Assembly (NCBI GenBank): GCA_021295675.1
Contig: JAGWBY010000129.1
Location: 8,704 to 21,052, forward strand
Length of the DNA stretch: 12,349 nucleotides
From: Candidatus Latescibacterota bacterium
GTDB taxonomy: Bacteria; Latescibacterota; UBA2968; UBA8231
Direction: 5' to 3'
The translations under genes were made by a program, and so were the position numbers. Under the pieces are notes generated by a model that saw nothing but the letters and a program-made list of their open reading frames with translations, had not been told where the DNA came from and did not search any database. Each line of letters begins with the position of its first letter. The stretch's first letter is position 1. This document shows positions 1 to 6,711 of the stretch, piece after piece.

Positions 1-91
1 CGGCGCGGCGGGCGTACATGAGTTGGCTGATGTCGCCGACGCGGTTGAGCAGTTGGCGGCGGGTGAAGTTGCGGCCGAAGAGCTTGGGCAT
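1..91 (-). CDS. DUF4432-family (aldose-mutarotase-like) protein, N-terminal part only
   Basis: Only the first 30 codons are inside the window; the gene runs off the left edge. The minus-strand ATG is at 91-89, preceded by a perfect AGGAGG (complement of 98-103) six bases upstream, which fixes the start. The peptide begins MPKLFGRNFTRRQLLNRVGD and continues ISQLMYARRA. A basic LFGR opening followed by RxELLxRVGDISQ is typical, from memory, of DUF4432 proteins, which have a galactose-mutarotase-like fold and are presumed to act on sugars. It is divergent from the ABC transporter that starts at 217, with a 125-nt shared upstream region. The family call rests on a short N-terminus and no catalytic residue is visible. 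Confidence 0.6.
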   Translation of the reverse strand, partial: MPKLFGRNFTRRQLLNRVGDISQLMYARRA

Positions 92-216
92 GAGGAACCT
101 CCTAGATAAAATGCTCAGATGCGGTTTAGAAAAAAAGGAATGGGCTTTGCACGGTAAAACAATGAATATAGGTTTTGCTTGCCAACCCGAACCTATGAGG
201 AAGGAGTGCAGCAGGC

Positions 217-1128
217 ATGGCTTTTTCAACGGCAGTGCAGCTTGAAGACGTGTGGAAGCGCTTCGGCGCGGTCGAGGCCGTGCGCGGGGTGTCACTGCGC
301 GTGCCCGCGGGGTGTATCTACGGGCTGTTGGGTCCCAATGGCGCAGGTAAGACGACCCTGATCCGCATGATTATGAGCATCTTCTTTGCCGATTCCGGGC
401 GCATCGGTCTGCTGGATGGGCAACACGCCCTCGCAGTCAAGGACCAGCTCGGCTACCTGCCCGAGGAAAAGGGGCTATACAAGAAGATGAAGGTCGCCGA
501 GGTAATGATCTATTTCGCGCAGCTCAAGGGGATTGCCGCGGATGTGGCGCAGCAGCGGGCTGCCGAGTTGTTGCAGCGCTATGGCCTCGGCGATTATCAG
601 GATCGGCGCTGCGAGGTGCTGTCCAAGGGCATGGAGCAAAAGGTGCAATTGCTCTCGGCGCTGATTCACGAGCCTGAACTGGTCATTCTCGACGAGCCTT
701 TTTCCGGGCTGGACCCGGTCAACCGCGATTTGATGCGGGACGTCATTTTGCAGATGCGCCGCGACGGTAAGACGGTGATTTTCTCGACCCACCTGATGGA
801 GCAGGCCGAGCAGCTATGCGACTTTGTCGCGCTGATCAACAAGGGGCAGAAGGTCGTCGATGGCGCGTTGGGCCAAGTGCTTGCCAGCGGGGGACACGCC
901 GCAGTGCTCGACTACGATGGCGATGGGCGTCTGCTGCGCGATCTGCCGGGCGTGGTCCGGGTCAACGACTCGGGCAAGCGGGCCGAGCTTTTTCTTACTG
1001 AGGACGCGGACTCGCAAGCGCTGTTGGCCGCGCTCGTCTCCAAGGTGCAGATACGGGGTTTTGCCCTGCGCACGGCCTCTTTGCACGAGATCTTCATCCG
1101 CGCCATAGGGGAGGCCGACGATGCGTAA
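217..1128 (+). CDS. ABC exporter ATP-binding protein, NatA-like
   Basis: This 303-residue protein is a cytoplasmic ATPase that would power an ABC-2 type exporter (NatA/EcsA-like family; substrate unknown). Walker A is GPNGAGKT at residues 39-46, the signature is the variant LSKGMEQ at 135-141 (LSGGQ in the classic form), Walker B is LVILDEP at 155-161 followed by the D-loop SGLD, and the switch histidine is H192 in STH. A C-terminal extension of about 90 residues is usual for NatA-like subunits. The ATG has AGGAAGGAG at 198-206 upstream. The stop overlaps the permease start by 8 nt, so the two are probably translationally coupled. It is intact, although its permease partner is not. Confidence 0.93.
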   Translation: MAFSTAVQLEDVWKRFGAVEAVRGVSLRVPAGCIYGLLGPNGAGKTTLIRMIMSIFFADSGRIGLLDGQHALAVKDQLGYLPEEKGLYKKMKVAEVMIYFAQLKGIAADVAQQRAAELLQRYGLGDYQDRRCEVLSKGMEQKVQLLSALIHEPELVILDEPFSGLDPVNRDLMRDVILQMRRDGKTVIFSTHLMEQAEQLCDFVALINKGQKVVDGALGQVLASGGHAAVLDYDGDGRLLRDLPGVVRVNDSGKRAELFLTEDADSQALLAALVSKVQIRGFALRTASLHEIFIRAIGEADDA

Positions 1129-2598
1129 GGTTGCTTTGGTTGCCCGGCGCGAATACATGGAGCACGTCCGCACCAAGGGGTTTTGGATCGGCGTCTTGGC
1201 CTTCCCGCTCATCCTCGCGTTAAGCGTTGTGGTGCCCGTGCTATTGAGCGGAACCAAACAGGCACGCACCTATGCTGTGATCGACCATTCGGGTTTTGTG
1301 CTAGAGGAAGTGGAAAAAGGCATTTTGGCCGAGGATCTGGGCATAGTGCTGCGGGACGCGGCGGTGCGCTATCGCGATGGCGGTCAGGCTTGGGAGCGCT
1401 TGCCGGATGCGGTCCGGGCTGCCGCGAAGGTCTATGTGAGCTTGGCGGAAGCGGAGCGGTCGGCGCTGGTCCAGAACCTCGCTGCGGGCGGAGATGAGGT
1501 CGCGGCTGGTCTCGTCGAGTGGTGGCAGCAGGTGTCGGCTGAAGAGTTGGAGGGCCTCGACTTGGAACTCTCGCGCAGCCGCTACGTCCGGGTGGAGGTG
1601 CCCAGCGGCGACGATCCGCCAGCCGCACTCAATCGCATGGTGAACGACGGTGCGCTCTTTGCGTACTTCGTCATCTCCCCAGATCCAGTCGCCAGTGACG
1701 AGGGGTGCAAATACATCTCTTTGAACCTGACCGATCAGGACTTGCGCCGTTGGTTTGCAGACCGAGTGTTCCAAGTGGTGCGGGCGCGGCGCATTGAACA
1801 GGCGGGCCTCGACGCAGAAACGAGCAACTGGTTGCAGTCCTCAGTGCATTTTGCGGAGCGCAAGGTCGATAAGCGCGGCGACGAGGCCGAGGTGTGGGCC
1901 GTCGTACCGTTCGTCTATCTATTGTGGATGGCGATATTTATCAACGCGCAGACGCTTATGACCAATACTGTGGAGGAGAAGTCGTCGCGCCTTATCGAAG
2001 TGCTGCTGTCCGCGCTCTCGCCCTTTGAACTGATGGCTGGCAAAATCGCTGGCACGGCCGCGGTCGGGTTGACCTTAGTCTTTACTTGGGTCGCGTGCGT
2101 TGTGGTGGGGGTGGTGGTCGCGCCGGCCGCGTTGGGGGACGATGTGGCCTCCATCGTCGGCATTGCCAGCACTCCGTTGTACTTGTGGTCCTTTGTCTTT
2201 TACTTCTTAGCTGGCTTCCTGTTGTACGCCTGTTTGCTGGTGGGAGCTGGCTCGCTGTGCAATAGCTTAAAAGACGCGCAGAGCCTGATGTTGCCGCTCC
2301 TCGTACCGCTGATCGTGCCGTTGCTCACCATGATACCCATTTGGCGCGGGTGATGTCCTACATCCCGCTCTTCACCCCTTTTGTCATGATGAATCGGGCC
2401 GCTGGCGCACTGCCGCTGTGGGAGTATTTGGCGACCACAGTGCTGCTTTTGTTGTCTATCTACTTCGCAGTGCGAGGGGCGGGCAAGGTATTTCGCATCG
2501 GCATCTTGATGACGGGCAAGCCGCCGCGCTTGGGAGAGGTCATGCGTTGGTTGACGGCCAAAGAAGACATCAGCCCCGCAGAGCGCGAAGCGGACTAG
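1121..2598 (+). pseudogene. ABC-2 type permease, NatB-like, broken by a frameshift near 2340
   Basis: Membrane partner of the upstream ATPase. One frame (1121-2353, 410 residues) holds an N-terminal membrane helix (about residues 21-44), a large external domain, and a membrane block opened by the family motif EEKSSRLIEVLLSAL. It ends abruptly after PLLTMIPIWRG. The rest of the family C-terminus (LARVMSYIPLFTPFVMMNR, one more membrane helix, then GILMTGKPPRLGE) is read in another frame up to 2598, ending one base before the convergent neighbour. The two frames are both open from 2266 to 2353. The family normally has a short segment containing an NP motif at the junction; it is absent, so the lesion looks like a small out-of-frame deletion rather than one slipped base. 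Without a correction the product lacks its last helices. A sequencing or assembly error is an equal possibility. Confidence 0.85.
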
Positions 2599-2599
2599 G

Positions 2600-3442
2600 T
2601 CAGTTGAGTGGAATCAGGCGATTGGCAAGAACGCGGATGTTGTGCTCGATGGTGGAGGCGTCTGGGGCGTCGCCGGCCTGGCGGAGGTACTCGTTAAAGG
2701 CCTCAATGGCCTTGAGGTACTCGCGGGTGTGGTGATAGAGGAAGCCAAGGTCGCGGTAGTTTTCGGCTTCAGTCGGCTGTAGGTAGGCGATTTTCTCGGC
2801 CCAGTGGATGGCGGTGGAAAACTCGCGGGCTTGGAAGTGGAGGCGTTTGAGGTTGCGGAGCATGCGCGCTAAGATGTGCAGCGACGAGGCCGGCTCGATG
2901 AACTCGGGGGCCAATTCGAGCCGGCGGCCCTCGATGACCGGTAGCCGCTCGCCCAAGGAATTGCCATCGACAAAAGCGCCGTCGGCAAAGGGATCGACGA
3001 AAAGCGGCTCGTCGCCTTGGGTGCTGCGCACGAGGAAGTGATGCGGAAAATTGACCCCTGCAAGGGGGAAGGACAGCCGCTTGCCCAGCTCTAGATAGAC
3101 GACCGCGAGGGTGATGGGAATGCCGAGGCGGCGGTCGAGGACCTCGTTGAGGTAGCTGTTGCGGGGGTCGTCGTAGTGGGTGCGGTTGCCGCGGAAGCCG
3201 AGGTCGCCGAACACGTATTGGCTCAGGTTGGCCAGCGAGGTCGGCAGGGAATCGGTCACGGCATAGCGCGTGCGAAAGTCCTCGCTCAGCGCGTCGAGTT
3301 GCCGCAGGTAGTGTTCGATATTGAGGTCTGGATAGGTTTGCTGGGCGATGAGCAAGGCCCCGCGGGCGAGGTTGATCTCGCCGAAGGAGTCACGTGCCTT
3401 TTGGACGAGCGCGAAAAAAGGGTCGGAAGGCCGTGGACGCAT
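2600..3442 (-). CDS. SirB1-family transglutaminase-like protein with C-terminal TPRs
   Basis: This 280-residue cytoplasmic protein matches the SirB1/Transglut_core2 family. The middle carries the family blocks SYLNEVLDRRLGIPITLAVV, YLELGKRL, GVNFPHHFLVR and FVDPFADG. The usual FPGHF is FPHHF here. Roughly residues 185-280 form tetratricopeptide-like helices (HWAEKIAYLQPTEAENYRDL, then a second helix pair). The biochemical role of the family is not established; no transglutaminase cysteine is evident, so an enzymatic activity should not be assumed. The start is ATG at 3442; no clear ribosome site precedes it, but it lies 15 nt downstream of the desaturase stop, suggesting co-transcription and coupling. 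It converges on the permease, with one base between the two stops. Confidence 0.85.
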   Translation of the reverse strand: MRPRPSDPFFALVQKARDSFGEINLARGALLIAQQTYPDLNIEHYLRQLDALSEDFRTRYAVTDSLPTSLANLSQYVFGDLGFRGNRTHYDDPRNSYLNEVLDRRLGIPITLAVVYLELGKRLSFPLAGVNFPHHFLVRSTQGDEPLFVDPFADGAFVDGNSLGERLPVIEGRRLELAPEFIEPASSLHILARMLRNLKRLHFQAREFSTAIHWAEKIAYLQPTEAENYRDLGFLYHHTREYLKAIEAFNEYLRQAGDAPDASTIEHNIRVLANRLIPLN

Positions 3443-3457
3443 AAGCTGCGGCCCCGA

Positions 3458-4431
3458 TTAGACGCAGCGGTTGTGGATCCAACTAAATTGCAGCGGTGCG
3501 GTGTGCTGCTGTAGCCGTTGCTCGTTGCGCTCGGCCAGCTTGGCGTAGCGCGGCCCGAGCGAGCACAAGTAGTCTTGGGCGGCGGCCGCTTCGCCGGTGA
3601 GGCCGCAGAGCGAATCCAATTCCCACTGGCGGACTAGGTGCTGGATGATTTCGGCGTAGTGCTCGGCCGTGTACACCTTGAGCCGCTGGGCCACGATCGA
3701 GAAGTGTTCAAAGAGGTTTGGATCCTGCCCGTCGGTCATCAGGTGAGCCGGCATGACGACTTGGCGTTTCATCAGGTCGCGGAAGGCCAATATCGCGCCG
3801 TTGGGGTCTAGCTCGAAAATCTTCTTGATAAAGTTCGTGTACGCTTTTTCGTGGCGGGCTTCGTCGCCGGCCACGACGCCGCAGATAGTCTTGAGGTGCG
3901 AATCTCCAGCCCTTTGCGCTAAGCGGGCCACGTTGCTGTGGGAGATGCGGGTCGCTCGCTCTTGGAAGGACGTATAGACAAAGCCTTTGTAGGGGTCTTG
4001 GGCGGCTTGGGGGTTGAAGCCATTGCGCAGCAGGTATTGGATCGTCGTCTCGATGGCGCGCATATCGACGCGGCCGGTGAGGAAAAGGTATTTGTTGAGC
4101 AGGTCGCCGTGGCGATTTTCCTCGGCGGTCCAACCGCGCGACCATTGGGCCCACGGACTGGGATCCGTGCCGGTGGTGTCGGACACGCCTTCAAAGCTGT
4201 TGAGCAAGGTCTGGTAGGTGGGCAGGGCTTCCTCGGTGATCATGTCGCCGACGAGGACGACGCTTGAGCGCGGGTGCGGAATTCGCGGATGGAGTCTTCC
4301 CAGTTTTCCGCGCCCACATTGGGGAGAAAATCGTCGGGCTGCCAACTGTCCTCTACGGATTTGAGTAACTTGAGCTGGTCCCTGACAAAATCCTCCATGC
4401 TCGCAATGACTTCTCTCTTGTGCGGATTCAA
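3458..4431 (-). pseudogene. Soluble acyl-ACP desaturase, frameshifted near 4265
   Basis: Diiron enzyme of the stearoyl-ACP desaturase family, which introduces a double bond into fatty acids carried on acyl carrier protein. The N-terminus is read from a TTG at 4431 (GGAG eight bases upstream) through [10 protein letters not shown] and [10 protein letters not shown], then hits a stop at 4240-4242. The remainder is in another frame beginning at [16 protein letters not shown]. All iron ligands are visible: E in [15 protein letters not shown] in FQERAT, and DEARHE. At the junction the family has a short loop (usually containing PDD) between the arginine-rich helix and the LVGDM strand. It is missing, so a deletion of about 5-7 codons plus frame change is likely. 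Read together the parts give a normal-length family member. Either a fresh pseudogene or a sequence error. Confidence 0.85.
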
Positions 4432-4575
4432 CGGAATTTCTCCATCACTAAGTGATTGAAAGGTACCGCAAGCGGCATGGGTTTATATATATAGATATGA
4501 ATATAAGACAAAATGGACAAATTGAGCTATGGATTCAAGCGGCGTTCCTTCGGTAAGTCCTTGTTGACGTACTGC

Positions 4576-4627
4576 TGGCGGCTCGCGCCAAAAGTGGCGC
4601 ACGCCGCCATAAATGCGGGCGGTTTTT
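4576..4627 (+). repeat. Two mutually exclusive hairpins; the second is terminator-like
   Basis: Hairpin A pairs TGGCGGC (4576-4582) with GCCGCCA (4603-4609) and GCGCCA (4585-4590) with TGGCGC (4595-4600), separated by a 2x2 internal mismatch, closing an AAAG loop. Hairpin B pairs CCGCC (4604-4608) with GGCGG (4618-4622) and is followed by five T. A and B share 4604-4608 and cannot form together, the geometry of an attenuator. As the elements lie upstream of the sigma-54 start, they would only act in an RNA from a further upstream promoter, or serve as a DNA dyad. Confidence 0.5.
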
Positions 4628-4688
4628 CACATAGCTATTAAGAGTATATCTACTTGTTTGCAAATAATTTATGAGTCATGTAAAACAA

Positions 4689-4704
4689 CGGTACGCTCTT
4701 TGCT
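4689..4704 (+). promoter_or_regulatory. Sigma-54 (-24/-12) promoter of the psp operon
   Basis: The bases CGGTACG-CTCT-TTGCT match the sigma-54 consensus TGGCACG-N4-TTGCW, with the invariant GG at 4690-4691 and GC at 4702-4703 separated by exactly 10 bases. The predicted start is near 4715, giving a leader of about 32 nt with AAGGAG at 4735-4740. The E. coli pspA operon is also sigma-54 dependent (activator PspF), which makes the match more credible here. Confidence 0.72.
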
Positions 4705-4746
4705 AATAAACGGGGTGAATCCCTTACCCCCAACAAGGAGGATACC

Positions 4747-4944
4747 TTGGTGAACAAAGGATTTAGCAGGGAGCAGATCGAGCGCGTCGCGCGGATGTAC
4801 AAATGCAATCAGGACGCCAGTCGGGCGCTGGGGATCACGATCCGCAGCTTTAGCCGACTCTGCCGCAAATACGAGATTGAATCGCCTTTTGCGCGGCGGC
4901 AGCGGCAGCGCGGTCGGGCGACCCTAAGCACTAATTTTGAATAG
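4747..4944 (+). CDS. Stand-alone Fis-type helix-turn-helix protein
   Basis: This 65-residue (or 64-residue) basic protein is little more than a DNA-binding domain. The core ARMYKCNQDASRALGITIRS followed by FSRLCRKYEI matches the HTH_8/Fis fold that normally ends sigma-54 activators such as PspF and NtrC (pattern AAxxLGIxxxxLxRxLKKY). No AAA+ or sensor domain is attached. The basic tail (RRQRQRGR) could aid DNA contact. AAGGAG at 4735-4740 serves a TTG at 4747 or a GTG at 4750; the latter has slightly better spacing. The stop overlaps the ribosome site of pspA, so it is the first gene of the psp operon. It could tune a separate activator or act on its own promoter; this is inference. Confidence 0.75.
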   Translation: MVNKGFSREQIERVARMYKCNQDASRALGITIRSFSRLCRKYEIESPFARRQRQRGRATLSTNFE

Positions 4945-4954
4945 GAGGCATATC

Positions 4955-5620
4955 ATGGGAGCAATAGAGCGAATCACTACCATCTGGAAAGCGAATCTCA
5001 ACGAGGTGCTGGACCGAATCGAGAATCCGGCGAAGATGGTGGATCAAATCGTCCGCGACGCCGAGCGCGCCGTTGACCAAGCCGTAGATTCTTTGGTCAA
5101 GGCGCGGGCCACCAAGCGGCGTCTAGAGCGCGACCTTCAGCGCAACGCAGAGCAGATGCAGATGTGGCAAGACAAAGCCGCAGCCGCGGTGGAGGCTGGA
5201 AACGACGAGGGCGCGCGGCTCGCCTTGATACAGAAGACAGAGTTGGACCAGACGCACGGGCGGCTGGAACCGGCCCTCGCAGAAAGCTGCGACACCGTGG
5301 CCGAGCTAGAGGAGCAGGTCGAGATCCTGCGCCAAAAGCTGCGCGATATCCGTGCGCGGCGGGGCAAGCTGATCGCCCGCTGTTGCGCCGAGCGCGAGCG
5401 CGGTGTAGCATTCGGCGAGGACGCGCCCGCGCATCGCTTTGACGCGATCGCGCAACGGGTACAGCAAAGCGAGCGCGAGTTGGCGCGCTTTGAGCAACAG
5501 GTAGATCAGGCAGTCGCCGAGGCCGAAGTGCTGCGCGAATTAGCCGCCAAGCGCCGCGCCGAGCGCGATGACAAGGTCGCGGAGGAACTAGCCGCGCTGA
5601 AAGCAGAAAAGACATCGTAA
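4955..5620 (+). CDS. pspA: Phage shock protein A (PspA/IM30 family)
   Basis: This 221-residue peripheral membrane protein of the PspA/Vipp1 (ESCRT-III-like) family stabilises stressed inner membranes. The opening GAIERITTIWKANLNEVLDR followed by IENPAKMVDQIVRD is diagnostic: an amphipathic helix, then the NP..M..Q.+RD motif. The rest is almost continuous coiled coil rich in A, E, R and Q (about residues 25-215). AGGAGG at 4943-4948 six bases before ATG 4955 decides the start over upstream in-frame codons. It sits between the Fis-type HTH gene and a small membrane protein, all in one direction with short gaps and a sigma-54 promoter in front. Length is normal for the family. Confidence 0.93.
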   Translation: MGAIERITTIWKANLNEVLDRIENPAKMVDQIVRDAERAVDQAVDSLVKARATKRRLERDLQRNAEQMQMWQDKAAAAVEAGNDEGARLALIQKTELDQTHGRLEPALAESCDTVAELEEQVEILRQKLRDIRARRGKLIARCCAERERGVAFGEDAPAHRFDAIAQRVQQSERELARFEQQVDQAVAEAEVLRELAAKRRAERDDKVAEELAALKAEKTS

Positions 5621-5632
5621 AGGAGGCCGTCC

Positions 5633-6001
5633 ATGTTGGCCAGAATACTAGGTGTGCTATTGATAATTGGGGGCGTTGCTTGGGGGATCGAACTGATTTG
5701 GCCCTTGTTCGGCGGCCTCTTTGGTTTGCTCGGCGCGGTCGCGGTCGGCCTCTTGGCTGCCGGAGCGCTCTACATAGGTCTGCGCTGGCTGCGCGGCGAG
5801 AGTATCTTGGGGCGGGTCGTCGGGGCCTTGGTCCTACTCGCCGGGATCTGGCTGGCATTTTGGGCCGCGTTGAGCTTGGTGTCCGGCGTCTTTGGGGCTG
5901 TGTTCCTACTGCTGAAGGTCGCCTTGGTGCTGGCGATGCTCTACGTGGGCTGGCGGTGGGTGGACAACGGCGAGTTTAGCCTGCGGCGATGGAGGATTTG
6001 A
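5633..6001 (+). CDS. Small four-helix membrane protein of the psp operon, function unknown
   Basis: This 122-residue, highly hydrophobic protein has probable membrane segments at about residues 4-19, 26-50, 58-80 and 84-108, with a short polar loop (RWLRGES) in the middle and a basic tail ending RRWRI. I do not recognise a named family. AAGGAGG immediately after the pspA stop and the 12-nt gap show it is translated with pspA. Accessory membrane proteins (PspB, PspC, PspD, or others) commonly accompany PspA and recruit it or sense stress, and this protein may do the same. It has no PspC-like signature that I can see. Confidence 0.75.
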   Translation: MLARILGVLLIIGGVAWGIELIWPLFGGLFGLLGAVAVGLLAAGALYIGLRWLRGESILGRVVGALVLLAGIWLAFWAALSLVSGVFGAVFLLLKVALVLAMLYVGWRWVDNGEFSLRRWRI

Positions 6002-6036
6002 GGACGAAAAAAACGCGTTGTAAGGGATTAAATTGC

Positions 6037-6065
6037 TTGACAACTGCACTTGTGTTCAGTATGTT
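6037..6065 (+). promoter_or_regulatory. Sigma-70-like promoter of the 98-aa gene
   Basis: A perfect -35 TTGACA (6037-6042) is separated by 17 bases from TATGTT (6060-6065), which matches four of six bases of the -10 consensus. The start would be near 6072, about 80 nt before the gene at 6155. The spacer is filled by one arm of a perfect inverted repeat, so the promoter is probably controlled by a repressor. Confidence 0.6.
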
Positions 6066-6089
6066 TTAATTGGTGAACACAAGTGCAGT
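6043..6089. promoter_or_regulatory. Perfect 16-bp inverted repeat overlapping a promoter: probable operator pair
   Basis: The left arm ACTGCACTTGTGTTCA (6043-6058) is the exact reverse complement of the right arm TGAACACAAGTGCAGT (6074-6089), with a 15-nt AT-rich spacer. The left arm sits precisely between the -35 and -10 boxes, and the right arm just after the predicted start. The arm centres are 31 bp apart, close to three helical turns, so bound proteins would lie on one face of the DNA. It is not followed by a T-run, so a terminator is unlikely. The binding protein is unknown. Confidence 0.65.
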
Positions 6090-6154
6090 AAAGCGATTTC
6101 CCACGTCCTCTCTGGCGCACCCCCGAGTGCCAGTACTCCCTCAGGAGGTTTTCA

Positions 6155-6451
6155 ATGCACAGGCAGCGCGCATCATTCCCCACATCCCCGTCTATATCCC
6201 GCCTAGGCGGCGAGCTCAGCGCGGTCATCAATCGAGTGCGGAGCGCTTTCGGCCCGATTCCCATGCACGGCTCAGCCGCCCGTCCCCGAGTTCAACGGGC
6301 CGAACAAGTCGTCGATCAAACTGCTCGTCAGCTCCTGCGCGGCGAAGCGGATCTGAGCGCGTGGTATCGAGTGCTGCGTCAGTACGAAGATGCTTGGATG
6401 TTAGAGTTGGAAAGGGTACGGGGTGCTCGGGCCGAGCGCTGTGCCGCTTAG
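6155..6451 (+). CDS. 98-aa helical protein of unknown function next to BMC-P genes
   Basis: I do not recognise this family. The start is well supported: TCAGGAGG at 6141-6148 lies just upstream of ATG 6155, and a promoter with an operator-like dyad precedes it. Residues 14-32 (ISRLGGELSAVINRVRSAF) can form an amphipathic helix with I, L, L, V, I, V and F on one side. A short proline/glycine linker follows (GPIPMHGSAARP), then a charged helical region (about 47-95, containing AWYRVLRQYEDAW). A short amphipathic helix plus a linker is also the layout of BMC encapsulation peptides. The stop overlaps the stop of the convergent BMC-P operon by 2 nt. A cargo or accessory role is speculation; the gene itself is fairly secure. 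Confidence 0.65.
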   Translation: MHRQRASFPTSPSISRLGGELSAVINRVRSAFGPIPMHGSAARPRVQRAEQVVDQTARQLLRGEADLSAWYRVLRQYEDAWMLELERVRGARAERCAA

Positions 6452-6711
6452 CTGAGGTGTATCTGGTCCACCTTGCCGACGATAGCTGCGTCCACAGGTA
6501 ATGGAGGGGCAAAGGCATTGCAGGCTTCGCGCGCGACCTCGACGATCACCGAGTCTCCCTCGCGCAGGGCCGCCCAAGTCGCGCAGACCTCGGCTTCGCC
6601 TATAGGCTCTAAGTGTTCGTCGAGGTCTTGGGTCAGGTGCAATATCTGGCCGCGGAATGGCTCAATACACTGCGAGAGCACTACGGTGCCCACTACCTTG
6701 GCTAGTTTCAC
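6448..6711 (-). CDS. BMC-P vertex protein 1 (EutN/CcmL family, divergent)
   Basis: This 87-residue protein of the EutN/CcmL family would form the pentamers that close the vertices of bacterial microcompartment shells. The opening KLAKVVGTVVLSQ and the end PLPVDAAIVGKVDQI fit the family beta-barrel. The middle is unusual: where relatives have a VAVD-G-AG-GE core and a GS-AR turn, this one reads VCATWAALREGDSVIVEVAR and contains two cysteines (C43, C64). The GTG start at 6711 overlaps the upstream gene's stop in a GTGA quartet, so it is translationally coupled as the last gene of the ispH operon. It is the least typical of the three paralogues and may have a specialised place in the shell. Confidence 0.82.
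   Translation of the reverse strand: MKLAKVVGTVVLSQCIEPFRGQILHLTQDLDEHLEPIGEAEVCATWAALREGDSVIVEVAREACNAFAPPLPVDAAIVGKVDQIHLS

Larger units (their letters stand above)
4432..4746. other. Intergenic region between desaturase and psp operon
   Basis: This 315-nt region separates two divergent units. Bases 4480-4510 are very AT-rich (repeated TA steps) and could hold the minus-strand desaturase promoter; no convincing -35/-10 pair was found. Bases 4576-4627 hold two competing hairpins. Bases 4689-4704 hold a sigma-54 promoter. Between the hairpins and the promoter is an AT-rich stretch with a weak IHF-like match (CAA-N4-TT at 4661-4669). No gene was recognised inside. Confidence 0.6.

Noticed and set aside
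92..216. Promoter of the ABC transporter
   Set aside because: TTGCAC-like and TATA-like words exist, but no pair has both acceptable spacing and matches, so it is not listed as a feature.
2341..2598. Separate 85-residue membrane protein after the permease
   Set aside because: It starts mid-helix at a TTG with no ribosome site and completes the NatB-type permease C-terminus.
5097..5858. Long minus-strand open frame opposite pspA
   Set aside because: Arginine/proline-rich composition typical of the antisense of GC-rich coding DNA, no ribosome site and no family match.
6043..6089. Inverted repeat as transposon ends or a terminator
   Set aside because: The arms are 15 bp apart with no gene between, no target duplication was seen and no T-run follows; overlap with a promoter fits an operator better.
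6043..6089. LexA-type SOS box
   Set aside because: Neither CTGT-N8-ACAG nor GAAC-N4-GTTC is met with the required spacing.
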